A DNA stretch of 64,000 nucleotides from an uncultured Latescibacterota bacterium (GTDB taxonomy: Bacteria; Latescibacterota; UBA2968). Positions within the stretch are counted from its first letter, which is position 1. Every line of letters starts with the position of its first letter. Shown here in pieces: positions 54,884 to 63,225 of this stretch. The notes under the pieces were generated by a model. It worked only from the letters and a program-made list of their open reading frames with translations, searched no databases and was not told the DNA's origin. The position numbers and the translations under genes are program-made. Where the stretch lies: contig OX638329.1 in the NCBI GenBank assembly GCA_951812755.1, positions 2,589,339 to 2,653,338 of the forward strand. Reading direction: 5' to 3'.

Positions 54884-54895
54884 GAAGTGAGAAGA
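54866..54895. repeat. GTGAGAA/GTAAGAA heptads (family C) over the tesA stop codon
   Basis: Four units of GTGAGAAGTGAGAAGTAAGAAG type contain the stop codon at 54881-54883. A CCCCACCCAACCGCC tract follows, the complement of the GGGTGG linker seen in other composites. Confidence 0.75.
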
Positions 54896-54959
54896 CCCCA
54901 CCCAACCGCCCAAAGGCTGGTGCTTCATCACACGTCACAGTTCACAGTCTCTCTTTTTT

Positions 54960-55007
54960 ATCTGCGTTCATCTGCGTTCATCTGCGTTCATCTGCGGATC
55001 ACACTTC
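54960..55007. repeat. CGCAGATGAACG-type repeat (family A) at the ybbP stop
   Basis: Read on the minus strand, three exact 10-base units CGCAGATGAA follow on the stop codon (54999-55001). The 20 bases around the stop are identical to those around the lepA stop. Confidence 0.8.
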
Positions 55008-57560
55008 GCTTCGCAAAATTTCGAGTGGAGGACGATCGGCTATGCCGCGGCTGTTGAGCATGCCGACAAAGATGGTGAGCGCGGTGACGAGGGCAAAGAC
55101 ACTGGCAATGGCCGCAGTGGGCAAGGCAAAGTGAATGTCGAACATAAAGACGGTGACAGCCCAGGCACCGCCAATAGAGAGTATGAGTCCCGTCAGGGTA
55201 GCGAGTGCGCCCAGGAAGGTGTATTCCAGCAAGAGTATGCGGCGAATCTGTTTTTGAGATGCCCCCAAAGTACGCAGCAAAACGGCTTCTTGGATGCGCT
55301 GATAGCGGCTGGTGGTGACTGCGGCGGTTAGCACAATGAGGCCGGTAATCACGCTAAAGAGTGACATGAAGCGCACGACAAAGGCGATTTGTGAGAGTAC
55401 ATCGTCAACGGTTTTGAGAATGAGGCCGAGGTCAACAGCCGAGACATTGGGGTATTGTTGAACCAGTGTGCGTTGCAACACAGCGGATTGTTCTGTTGTG
55501 TTGATGCGCGTGGTCAAGACGTGAAACTGCGGAGCGGATTCGAGCACGCCTTTGGGAAAGACGATAAAAAAGTTTGGCTGGATGCGCTGCCAGTCAACTT
55601 CTCGCAGGCTTTGTACTGTGGTCTGAACGGGCACGCCCTGGATGTCGAGGGTGAGGGTATCGCCAAGCGAGACGCGAAGCGAGCGGGCAATGTCGCGTTC
55701 AAAAGAAATAGGGATGGGTTCTTCTGTCCAGTCCTCATCGATCCAGGTGCCGCGTACAAGGCGTTCTGAATCGAAGAGGTGATTGCGATAGGTCGAGCGA
55801 TATTCGCGCTGAATTGCCCAGCGCCGCACGTCGTGTATTCTACCGTAGGAACGCGCCTCTTGACCTTTGATGCTCTTCAGACGCATGGTGACGACGGGGG
55901 CATGGTGGATGACGGGTAGATTCTGTTTGCGAAGCAACGCGCTTACACCTTCAATCTGATCGGTTTGCACATCGACGAGCACAAAGTTGGGACGGTTGTC
56001 GCCCCCTGCGATGGCAATTTGAGCGAGCAGGGCGTGTTGCACAATATAGAGCGTGGTGATGAGAAAGGTGCCCAGGCCCAGAGCGAGCATTAGAATCGCG
56101 GTCTGATTATGCGGGCGGTAGAGATTGGCCAGGCCCTGTCGCCATACGTATTGCCAGGTTGTGGGAAAGAAATGGCGAACGGTTTTGATGATGAGCCACG
56201 ATACCCCCATGAGCAGTCCAAAGGCGGCGCCAAATCCAATTGCAATGCCAATCCCAACGCTGATACTGCTGGTTTGCACAATACCCAATCCCGCGACTAT
56301 GAGACAGATCCCGCTGATGGTCATCAGTTGCAGGGGATCTATTTGGGATCGCGCGTTTTCAAAAGATGCCCGCAGGGTGTGCAGGGGCGATGTTCGGCGA
56401 ATGGGCAACAGGGGGAGCAGTGCAAAGAGCAGCGACAGACTCAGGCCAATGCCAGTGCCCTGAATAATCGCCCAATAGGAGAACTGAATATCGAGTTCAA
56501 TGGGCAGGATTTGTTCGAGAACACTCGGCAAGAGATACTGAATACCCACACCGAGGAGAGAGCCACATCCCGTGCCAATAAGACCCAGCGCGATGGCCTG
56601 GATGGCGTAAATGCAGAGGACCTGATTCGATTGCGCGCCCATGCAGCGCAGGATGGCGACGGTTGTTATTTTTTGACGGGTGTAAACGTGAATGGCACTG
56701 GCAACGCCGATACATCCGAGTAAGAGTGCGGCAAAGGCGACGAGACTGAGGAAGATATAGAGGTTGTCCAATATGCGGTTGAGGCGTTGTTGGCGACTCA
56801 TAACGGTTTCGGTACGCAAATTTTGATCTCCGCGATAGGGGCGAAGTTCGCGCTGGATGGATCCGATTCTCGTGCCGCCATCAAACTTGAAATAGGCTAC
56901 ATAAGACGCCAGACTGCCAAATTTGATAAGGTCCGTTTTTTCGAGATGCGATAAGGGGATGTACACGCGCGGTGCGACTGTGGCAAAGGCCATGGCCTCG
57001 CCCGATATTTTTGTGATGCGCCCGCCAATGACAAAGGTGTGGTTGCCAATTCGCACAGAATCGCCGACCTGAACGCCAAATTGAACGAGCAAGCCGTCGT
57101 CGAGCAGCGCGCGATGTGTATGCTGAAAGGTGCTTGCCGCTTGTAGTGGATCGGTTTCAAATGTGCCGTAATAGGGAAAGTCGCCTTGTAGCGCGCGCAC
57201 CTGTACCAGGCGGGTGCCGCCATTTTGGGGAAAGTAGATCATCGAGGCAAAGCGCACTTCTCGGGATTGTTCCCCACCCCATGAGTTGAATAGAGAATCA
57301 ATAACAGGCGCGAAAGCGCGCTGGCTGCTGACGCGCAAATCGGCACCTAAAAGTGTGCGCGCTTCGTTTTCGACAACGCGTTGGAGATTATCGCCCAAAG
57401 CGCGAACGGCCACGAGGCCACCCACACCCAGCAATATACAGGAAATAAAGAGTAGCAATCGGCGGCGATACGTGCGGCTATCGCGCCAGGCCATGCGCCA
57501 GGTCCAGGCGTTGAAGAGCGGGGAGGAGGTCTGATTTTTAATGCTGGTGATTCGATCCAT
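54999..57560 (-). CDS. ybbP: YbbP-like FtsX permease
   Basis: The 853-residue protein has about ten membrane segments: one near the N-terminus (about 32-55), two FtsX cores (about 265-390 and 730-840) and a middle group (about 415-510), the layout of YbbP-type duplicated FtsX permeases. TTVAILRCMGAQSNQV and AVLLRTLGASQKQIRR are the paired FtsX loop motifs. It works with the YbbA-like ATPase encoded upstream, and the pair is thought to extract membrane lipids or hydrophobic compounds, with TesA nearby. The final residue pair EV and the stop touch a family A repeat. Confidence 0.85.
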   Translation of the reverse strand: MDRITSIKNQTSSPLFNAWTWRMAWRDSRTYRRRLLLFISCILLGVGGLVAVRALGDNLQRVVENEARTLLGADLRVSSQRAFAPVIDSLFNSWGGEQSREVRFASMIYFPQNGGTRLVQVRALQGDFPYYGTFETDPLQAASTFQHTHRALLDDGLLVQFGVQVGDSVRIGNHTFVIGGRITKISGEAMAFATVAPRVYIPLSHLEKTDLIKFGSLASYVAYFKFDGGTRIGSIQRELRPYRGDQNLRTETVMSRQQRLNRILDNLYIFLSLVAFAALLLGCIGVASAIHVYTRQKITTVAILRCMGAQSNQVLCIYAIQAIALGLIGTGCGSLLGVGIQYLLPSVLEQILPIELDIQFSYWAIIQGTGIGLSLSLLFALLPLLPIRRTSPLHTLRASFENARSQIDPLQLMTISGICLIVAGLGIVQTSSISVGIGIAIGFGAAFGLLMGVSWLIIKTVRHFFPTTWQYVWRQGLANLYRPHNQTAILMLALGLGTFLITTLYIVQHALLAQIAIAGGDNRPNFVLVDVQTDQIEGVSALLRKQNLPVIHHAPVVTMRLKSIKGQEARSYGRIHDVRRWAIQREYRSTYRNHLFDSERLVRGTWIDEDWTEEPIPISFERDIARSLRVSLGDTLTLDIQGVPVQTTVQSLREVDWQRIQPNFFIVFPKGVLESAPQFHVLTTRINTTEQSAVLQRTLVQQYPNVSAVDLGLILKTVDDVLSQIAFVVRFMSLFSVITGLIVLTAAVTTSRYQRIQEAVLLRTLGASQKQIRRILLLEYTFLGALATLTGLILSIGGAWAVTVFMFDIHFALPTAAIASVFALVTALTIFVGMLNSRGIADRPPLEILRSEV

Positions 57561-57562
57561 GG

Positions 57563-57594
57563 GAATTGAGAATTAGGAATTAAGAATTAAGAAT
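57563..57594. repeat. AATTAAG heptads (family B) before ybbP
   Basis: Four units of GAATTGA/GAATTAG/GAATTAA type lie two bases upstream of the ybbP ATG on its strand. They follow a GGGTGG linker and the family D repeat that ends the ybbA gene, so the whole ybbA-ybbP gap (57561-57653) is composite repeat. Confidence 0.7.
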
Positions 57595-57639
57595 GGGGGC
57601 TGGTTGGGTGGACTGACCACTGGTTTTGGGTGGCGGGGT

Positions 57640-57675
57640 ATCCTGTTCATCCTTTAATCCTGCACATCCTGATCC
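57640..57675. repeat. GGATGAACAGGAT-type repeat (family D) over the ybbA stop codon
   Basis: On the minus strand the units GATCAGGATGTGCAGGAT, TAAAGGATGAACAGGATA run across the last codons and the stop (57654-57656) of the ybbA-like gene. Confidence 0.75.
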
Positions 57676-58343
57676 ACTTTGCCACCTTGCAAGCGGATGA
57701 TGCGCTGCGTGCGTGCGGCAAGGTCGTGGTCGTGCGTGACGAGGATGAGGGTTGTGCCCGCTTCGCGGTTGAGGTCAAAGAGCAGCTTGGCGATGGTATG
57801 ACTGGTGTCGGCGTCGAGGTTGCCCGTGGGTTCGTCGGCAAACAAGATGCGCGGTCGGTTGATAAAGGCGCGTGCAATGCCCACGCGCTGTTGTTCGCCA
57901 CCCGAAAGCTGAGTGGGATAATGCGTCAAGCGGTCGCCCAATCCCACGCGGTTGAGCAATTCTTTTGCTTCTCCGAATACACCGTTTTTACCGCGTAATT
58001 CGAGGGGTACCGCGACATTTTCGATGGCGGTGAGGGTGGGGATGAGTTGAAAGCTCTGGAAGACAAATCCCACATATTCATTTCGCACGGCGGCGCGTTG
58101 GTCTTCGTCGAGGCTGTCGAGGGCCAGGCTGTGAAGGGTGACTGTGCCCGATGACGGGCGATCAAGTCCAGCACATAAGCCGAGTAGTGTGGTTTTTCCA
58201 CTGCCCGAAGGTCCCACTATCGCACAGGTTTGGCCTTTGGGTATGGTGAATGTGACGTTGTCTAAAACGGTGAGCGGATGCTCCCCGCTCGTGTAGGTGC
58301 GGGTGAGGTTTTGAACTGCGAGGGCTGCGTTTGGATGGCTCAT
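57654..58343 (-). CDS. ybbA: YbbA/LolD-like ABC transporter ATPase
   Basis: The 229-residue protein has Walker [12 protein letters not shown], the signature [15 protein letters not shown], Walker [13 protein letters not shown] and the H-loop VTHDHDL. LolD/YbbA-type ATPases pair with FtsX permeases, here ybbP downstream. I start at ATG 58343. The tail DQDVQD and stop are written by a family D repeat, and the leader is a family B repeat, so the gene is framed by repeats at both ends. Confidence 0.9.
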   Translation of the reverse strand: MSHPNAALAVQNLTRTYTSGEHPLTVLDNVTFTIPKGQTCAIVGPSGSGKTTLLGLCAGLDRPSSGTVTLHSLALDSLDEDQRAAVRNEYVGFVFQSFQLIPTLTAIENVAVPLELRGKNGVFGEAKELLNRVGLGDRLTHYPTQLSGGEQQRVGIARAFINRPRILFADEPTGNLDADTSHTIAKLLFDLNREAGTTLILVTHDHDLAARTQRIIRLQGGKVDQDVQD

Positions 58344-58390
58344 AATTCTCAATTTTTAATTTTTATTGCGTCTCTCATTCTAATTCTTAC
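58343..58390. repeat. AATTAAG-type repeat (family B relative) before ybbA
   Basis: Degenerate units (AATTCTCAATTTTTAATTTTTATTG and CATTCTAATTCTTAC on the plus strand) touch the ybbA start codon and may supply its weak GAG ribosome site. Confidence 0.55.
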
Positions 58391-58453
58391 CTTTGTGAGA
58401 CCTCAAAACATAACATAGTGTTCCATTATGTGCAAAAAATGAGTGGAGGAGAC

Positions 58454-59638
58454 ATGCAAGCTGAGATTGTGATGATTGGAACGGAATTGTTGTTGGGCGA
58501 AATTGTAGATACCAATGCCACGATGTTTGCCAAAGCACTGCGCGATATTGGAATGGATTTGTTGTATAAAACTACTGTGGGAGACAACGAAAGTCGAATT
58601 GTCGGTGTTTTGGATATCGCGCTGGATCGGTCAGATGTGATTTTGACATCGGGAGGCATTGGTCCTACAGTGGATGATATGACGCGGCTATGTGTGGCGC
58701 GCGCAACGGGACGCAAGCTCGTTTACAGTAAGGTATTGGAAAAGCAGATTGCGTCGCGGTTTCGCAATTTTGGTCGTGAGATGGCAGATAATAATAAACG
58801 ACAGGCGTATATTCCCGAAGGCGCAATGCCTCTGGAAAATCCCATGGGTACGGCGCCTTGTTTCTTGAGTGAAGATGCTAAAGGGCGCGGCTGTGTGATT
58901 TCGCTTCCGGGTGTGCCGAGAGAATTGGATTATATGTTGCACAAGGTCGTGATTCCAATTTTGATTGACCGCATGGGCGGGAGCAAAATTACAAAGGTGC
59001 GCGTGTTGCGAACATGTGCGGTGGGCGAGAGCAATATTGATCGTACGATTGGGGATCTGATGACCGAGAGCAATCCAACGGTGGGATTGGCGGCGCATGC
59101 TGGGCAGACCGATGTGCGCGTGGCGGCGAAAGCGGATACAGAGGAAGATGCCGATGCGTTGATCGCGCCGATGGAAGCAGAGCTCAGGAAACGGTTGGGC
59201 GTTGCGATTTACGGCACGGGGAAAGAGACCGTAGCCGAAGTTGTGGGTAATTTGTTGCGGGAAAAAGGGTTGACAATTGGGGTCGTAGATACGCTGACAG
59301 ACGGCCAAGTCGTGCGGGAGTTTGAAGAGAATGGTGCAGAGGATGTGGTGGTCGCGCAAAGGGATGCGAATATGGATGGACAGGGTGATCCTCGCGCTTT
59401 GACCGAAGCGATGGCTCAAGAGATTGCGCCTGAGGGTGGTGTGGGGCTGGCAATGGTTGGTCCTTATGAAGGGGGCGCGACATTTATGGCTGTTTATGGA
59501 TCTGATCCGCAAGCGCGGACTTGTATTGAAAGCCGCCGCTTTCAGGATTCAGATCACATCCGCCGATGGTTGGTGATTCAGGGGTTGGATCTGGTGCGCC
59601 GAGCGGTGCTGGGCAAGTTGGCTTCACCAGCGGATTGA
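58454..59638 (+). CDS. CinA-family protein with degenerate C-terminal deamidase domain
   Basis: The 394-residue protein starts at ATG 58454 behind GGAGGA (58445-58450 region). Residues 1-165 are a molybdopterin-binding-like (COG1058) domain with IGTELLLGEIVDTNA and TSGGIGPTVDDMT. The rest aligns with the CinA C-terminal domain, but the catalytic ESCTGG of NMN deamidase is replaced by VDTLTDG, and the Gly-rich final motif is also changed. The N-terminal ADP-ribose pyrophosphatase-like activity may remain, whereas deamidase activity is unlikely. Confidence 0.82.
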   Translation: MQAEIVMIGTELLLGEIVDTNATMFAKALRDIGMDLLYKTTVGDNESRIVGVLDIALDRSDVILTSGGIGPTVDDMTRLCVARATGRKLVYSKVLEKQIASRFRNFGREMADNNKRQAYIPEGAMPLENPMGTAPCFLSEDAKGRGCVISLPGVPRELDYMLHKVVIPILIDRMGGSKITKVRVLRTCAVGESNIDRTIGDLMTESNPTVGLAAHAGQTDVRVAAKADTEEDADALIAPMEAELRKRLGVAIYGTGKETVAEVVGNLLREKGLTIGVVDTLTDGQVVREFEENGAEDVVVAQRDANMDGQGDPRALTEAMAQEIAPEGGVGLAMVGPYEGGATFMAVYGSDPQARTCIESRRFQDSDHIRRWLVIQGLDLVRRAVLGKLASPAD

Positions 59639-59662
59639 GTTTGAACAAATAGGAGGGATGTA

Positions 59663-59790
59663 GTGCAAAACGATGAGTCTTTGTCTTATTCAAAGAGTGG
59701 TGTCAATATTGATGAAACAGATGCTGTTAAAAGAGATATGGCTTCAAATATCGGGCGCGGCGATTCGGGAGTGCTCAATAAATTGGGGGC
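59663..59790 (+). pseudogene. purM 5' fragment (AIR synthetase N-terminus)
   Basis: A strong AGGAGGG (59651-59657) precedes GTG 59663, which opens a frame reading NDESLSYSKSGVNIDETDAV and VLNKLGA. This matches the beginning of phosphoribosylformylglycinamidine cyclo-ligase (PurM), which should continue for about 300 residues. After about 44 residues the match ends, the frame continues for ten unrelated residues and stops at 59827. The remaining gene is missing; the next bases belong to the end of another gene. The ribosome site suggests the fragment is still translated. Confidence 0.65.
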
Positions 59791-59933
59791 AAATGCAGGC
59801 TTTTGCGCAGGCTGTACAAAAGGGTGAGTCAGGTTCACCAACCCTGCGAGATGCGTGTCAGGCGATGGTGGTATGCGAGGCTATTTGCGATAGTATTGAG
59901 CGAAAAGCCCCAGTGGATGTCGAACTTTCGTGA
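59790..59933 (+). pseudogene. Gfo/Idh/MocA oxidoreductase 3' fragment
   Basis: In another frame, from about 59790, the sequence reads MQAFAQAVQKGESGSP and CQAMVVCEAICDSIERKAP, typical of the last 50 residues of a Gfo/Idh/MocA protein, and ends at TGA 59931-59933. The rest of that gene is absent. It is joined directly to the purM fragment near 59782-59795, so a deletion (or an assembly join) has fused two gene ends. Confidence 0.65.
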
Positions 59934-59942
59934 GTATTACAC

Positions 59943-60343
59943 ATGATGAAAACGTATGCGCTCATTTTGTTCATTATATGCGGTTTGTCGAGCATCTGTC
60001 CGGCTTATGAGCTTATTGGGACGGAAGAGTTGTCGAAAGAGCTTGTCGCGCGGCATTACTCTATCAATCCCAACCTCGACGCAGAGACGATATCCCGCGC
60101 TTGATAGAACAATACCTGACGGATGACAATTCGATAACGCTTTCCCTAACATTGCCACCGAAAGAAATATCGTCATCGCAAGAAAAAACATCATTTAGAA
60201 CCCTGTTATACTATGCGTTTATCTTATGGGTATTGGCAGGTTTTGTATCGCTGCTTGTCGCACTGTTGGTATGGGGTGTAAAAAAAAGGCGCAGAAAGTT
60301 CTCCGAAGAGGTAGATGAATATGTTTCTGAAAGTGATGCTTAA
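59943..60343 (+). pseudogene. M16 peptidase gene with an internal deletion
   Basis: The first 47 codons (MMKTYALILFIICGLSSICP and ELIGTEELSKELVARHY) match the N-terminus of the intact M16 gene at 61746, and the last 88 codons (DDIPRLIEQYL ... membrane segment ... KKRRRKFSEEV) match its C-terminus. About 1.1 kb that would encode the middle, including the HxxEH zinc motif, is gone. The join near 60078-60082 shares CGC with both parental sequences and shifts the frame, so the N-terminal piece stops at 60102-60104. Its 3' end overlaps the next gene by 29 bases. Confidence 0.85.
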
Positions 60344-61670
60344 CATTGTACTGTGTTATGTGGTTGGCATCCTGCCAGCTTCTGCAGAGATTTCTAACCA
60401 CCAAATTTTTTATCGCCAGGACAAACGCGCCCCATTGACCAAAATTGAGATCGTCTTTCTCGGCGCGGGAAGCTATCGGGAACAGCCTTCTCAGACTGGC
60501 CTTGTGCAGACAGTTTCAAAGTTAATTTGGGAGTCTGGAAAAAAGCATGGGCATATAGATCAATTGGCGGTATTAGGCACTGATTTGTATGTCTCTTCCA
60601 AAAAAACATCCCTGACCGTATCCATTTACACCCTGTCTGAGAATTGCGCCAAGTCCATAGAAATAGTTCGCGATGTTATATATAATCTCGAGTTTTCTGA
60701 GACCGACCTGGAAGATGTCAAAAAACTAAAGGCTGTTGATTACCAGAATAGTTTCAGGAGAAGACCTTATAGTTTTATGAGAAATTTTGCACTTGCAGAA
60801 ACAAGGGGTATAAAGAAGTACAAGTTCTTAAAAATGCTGGAGAACCTTTCTGCAAAGGATGTCAGGCAATATTATGCTCGGCTTCTGAAAACAGAAGTGG
60901 TGTTTTTCAAGGCGCTTTCAGACCGAGATTCCACCGAGATCGCCCAAATGCTTCGGCCGATTACAGAAGAACGGGAGAATCTTCTGCTACAACAGGCAGG
61001 TGGGTTTGTACATTCATTGGCATATCCAGCAATTGATCATCCTTCTGGTCCTTCGGCTTTTGTCTTTGATTTAAACAGCAAGAGTATTATGTGTTATTGG
61101 CTGATCCCCTGTGGGATAATAGATGAAAAAGATTATCTCCCATCAATGATATCCGATGCTCTTGGGGGCTATCGTGCTCAAGGGTTGCTCTATGAATATT
61201 TTAGAAAAGAGTTGGGACTGGTCTATGGTATTGGTAGCGATTATCAATCGGAAGAATATATCAGGTTTCTCGAAATTTACTCCGATCCCCAGTTACATAA
61301 TAGCGAAGATTTGATCGCAAAAATGTCCGATTTCCTCCGAGGGCTTCTCGACAACCCTCGCGTTTGGGAGAGGATAAAAGAACTGCGTGAAAGTCGCGAT
61401 GTTGCCGATGCCCATGTCCATGAACGATTGACACCGCAGCGAAGACTGGACAATGAGGTATATAGAGCCATTTACAACAAACCTATCCGCAAAGGTGGTT
61501 ATAAGTCGATTACCGATGCGGAGGTGCGTGCCTTTCTCGAAAGATTTTTTGTACCGCAGAATATGGTCATGATCTTTCAGGGGCCCAAAGATCATATTAT
61601 AGATGTTCTAAACACCCATTGGCCCGAGGTTGATGTTCAGGTGCATAGTGTGGAGAGTTTGCTCAAATAA
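60315..61670 (+). CDS. M16-family peptidase-like subunit without zinc site (copy 1)
   Basis: The 451-residue protein has a signal peptide (1-24, ending ILPASAE) and an M16 two-domain fold, but no HxxEH motif, as in the non-catalytic partner subunits of M16B heterodimers. PLTKIEIVFLGAGSYREQP is the first strand region of the fold. It belongs with a catalytic subunit, but the one next to it (59943-60343) is destroyed. The intact catalytic gene follows 75 bases downstream and may serve instead. Confidence 0.8.
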   Translation: MNMFLKVMLNIVLCYVVGILPASAEISNHQIFYRQDKRAPLTKIEIVFLGAGSYREQPSQTGLVQTVSKLIWESGKKHGHIDQLAVLGTDLYVSSKKTSLTVSIYTLSENCAKSIEIVRDVIYNLEFSETDLEDVKKLKAVDYQNSFRRRPYSFMRNFALAETRGIKKYKFLKMLENLSAKDVRQYYARLLKTEVVFFKALSDRDSTEIAQMLRPITEERENLLLQQAGGFVHSLAYPAIDHPSGPSAFVFDLNSKSIMCYWLIPCGIIDEKDYLPSMISDALGGYRAQGLLYEYFRKELGLVYGIGSDYQSEEYIRFLEIYSDPQLHNSEDLIAKMSDFLRGLLDNPRVWERIKELRESRDVADAHVHERLTPQRRLDNEVYRAIYNKPIRKGGYKSITDAEVRAFLERFFVPQNMVMIFQGPKDHIIDVLNTHWPEVDVQVHSVESLLK

Positions 61671-61745
61671 ATAACAGCATCCACCGATGGAAAGTCAGCA
61701 TCAATCCCAGTCAGATATTTCCAACTTTTACTGTGAGATTCAAAC

Positions 61746-63218
61746 ATGAAAAAAATTTATGCGTTCATATTTTTCCTTGTATGCGTCTTGCCGACGAGCT
61801 ATTGCCCTGCCTATCAACTTATTGGGACGGAGGTGATGTCCAAAGAACTCGTCGCACAACACTACACCATCAATTCCAATCTCGACGCCGTGATCGTTGT
61901 GGACCGGACAATCCCGACCTTTGAATATCATACCTACTACAGTGCTGGATCGGCAGATGAAGAGGAGGGGAAGCAAGGACGAGTACACTTCTTAGAGCAT
62001 CTCATATCGGGCACTGGAAGCCATGAATATGGAAAACTCAACCAGATCGTTATTGAGAATGGAGGGCAAAAAAGCGCTGCTACTTCTTATCATGTTACGC
62101 GCTTTATACTGAGATTTCCAAAGGATAAGTTTGACCTTGCAGTTGAGATAGATCGCGATAGATATTACGACACAGTGATCAACGAAGAAGTCGTTGAAAA
62201 GGAAAAGAAAATTGTACTGACGGAACGAAGCCGCAGACGGGCAAGTGCAACCCGCGGATCTTTGAATATTTTTTTTGGTTTAATCTATGGGAAGAAAAAT
62301 TTTGATGGACTTGGTACTGAGGCTTTTATTAAACAACTCGATCCCGTTGATTTGAAAGATTACTATGAGAATTTTCTGCGTCGCCAAAAGAGATTGGTCG
62401 TTGTGATTGGCGATGTAGATATCGATCATGTCCTGACCAAATTGGACGACGCTTATAGCAATGAGCAAATATCAGGCGAATCGGTGATCGAATTACCTGA
62501 TCCGCACTATCCCAGCTATGAAGTGCTTGGAAGAAGATTAAAACGCACTGTGAAAAGTCTCAGTCTTACCAGGTTCAGGAAGGGCTGGTACATACCCAAT
62601 TTAGGCCATCGCGACTATGCTGGGCTGCTCATTTTGGAGCGCATTTTGGAGAGATCTTCAAATTCATTGAAATCTTCTATGGTTGATTCAGGGCTTGCAA
62701 AATCTTTCAGTATGTCGGTTAACAGCTATAAAGGATTTGGTTTGATAAGTTGCTATGCAGAATTGTCTCATGATACGTCCAGAAATAAGCTCCATACCGT
62801 TATTGATGCAGAATTAGAGAAACTGAAGTCCATCTCTGAAGCAGAACTCAATGCGGCTCGGAACCAGCAGTTGACCTCAATGTATTCCGCATTTTACAAT
62901 CGCTTGAGCATGGCTTCTTCATTTGGGCGGGCATTTGCTTCTGCCAACGACCCCCTCTTATATCCTAAACTGATAAAAGACATCGAATCCATTCGCAGAG
63001 ACGACATTCCGCGCATCATCAATCGATATTTGAGAGACTATAATTCGATAACTCACTCTCTAACGGTACCCGAAAAGAAAGAGCTTCTTCCGAGAATCCT
63101 ATCGGAGTATAGAATTCCAGTATTGGCATTGGCAGGCGTAGGTTTTCTAATGCTGTTGGGAGGTTTTATCGTAATGCTGGTATGGGGTGGAAAAAAATTA
63201 CACAGGAAGTTTTCTTGA
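61746..63218 (+). CDS. Membrane-anchored M16 zinc peptidase (catalytic subunit)
   Basis: The 490-residue protein has a signal peptide or N-terminal anchor (1-22), the inverted zinc motif HFLEH at 81-85 and acidic residues of the third ligand region at about 147-160 (NEEVVEKEKKIVLTE). A C-terminal membrane segment (about 455-478) with a basic cytoplasmic end follows. It is probably a periplasmic processing peptidase held at the inner membrane. It is the catalytic half of a duplicated pair. Confidence 0.88.
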   Translation: MKKIYAFIFFLVCVLPTSYCPAYQLIGTEVMSKELVAQHYTINSNLDAVIVVDRTIPTFEYHTYYSAGSADEEEGKQGRVHFLEHLISGTGSHEYGKLNQIVIENGGQKSAATSYHVTRFILRFPKDKFDLAVEIDRDRYYDTVINEEVVEKEKKIVLTERSRRRASATRGSLNIFFGLIYGKKNFDGLGTEAFIKQLDPVDLKDYYENFLRRQKRLVVVIGDVDIDHVLTKLDDAYSNEQISGESVIELPDPHYPSYEVLGRRLKRTVKSLSLTRFRKGWYIPNLGHRDYAGLLILERILERSSNSLKSSMVDSGLAKSFSMSVNSYKGFGLISCYAELSHDTSRNKLHTVIDAELEKLKSISEAELNAARNQQLTSMYSAFYNRLSMASSFGRAFASANDPLLYPKLIKDIESIRRDDIPRIINRYLRDYNSITHSLTVPEKKELLPRILSEYRIPVLALAGVGFLMLLGGFIVMLVWGGKKLHRKFS

Positions 63219-63225
63219 AAGGCTA

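Noticed and set aside
54960-55007. CRISPR array
   Set aside because: The repeats are direct units of ten to twelve bases without spacers and occur as small scattered blocks, with no cas genes.
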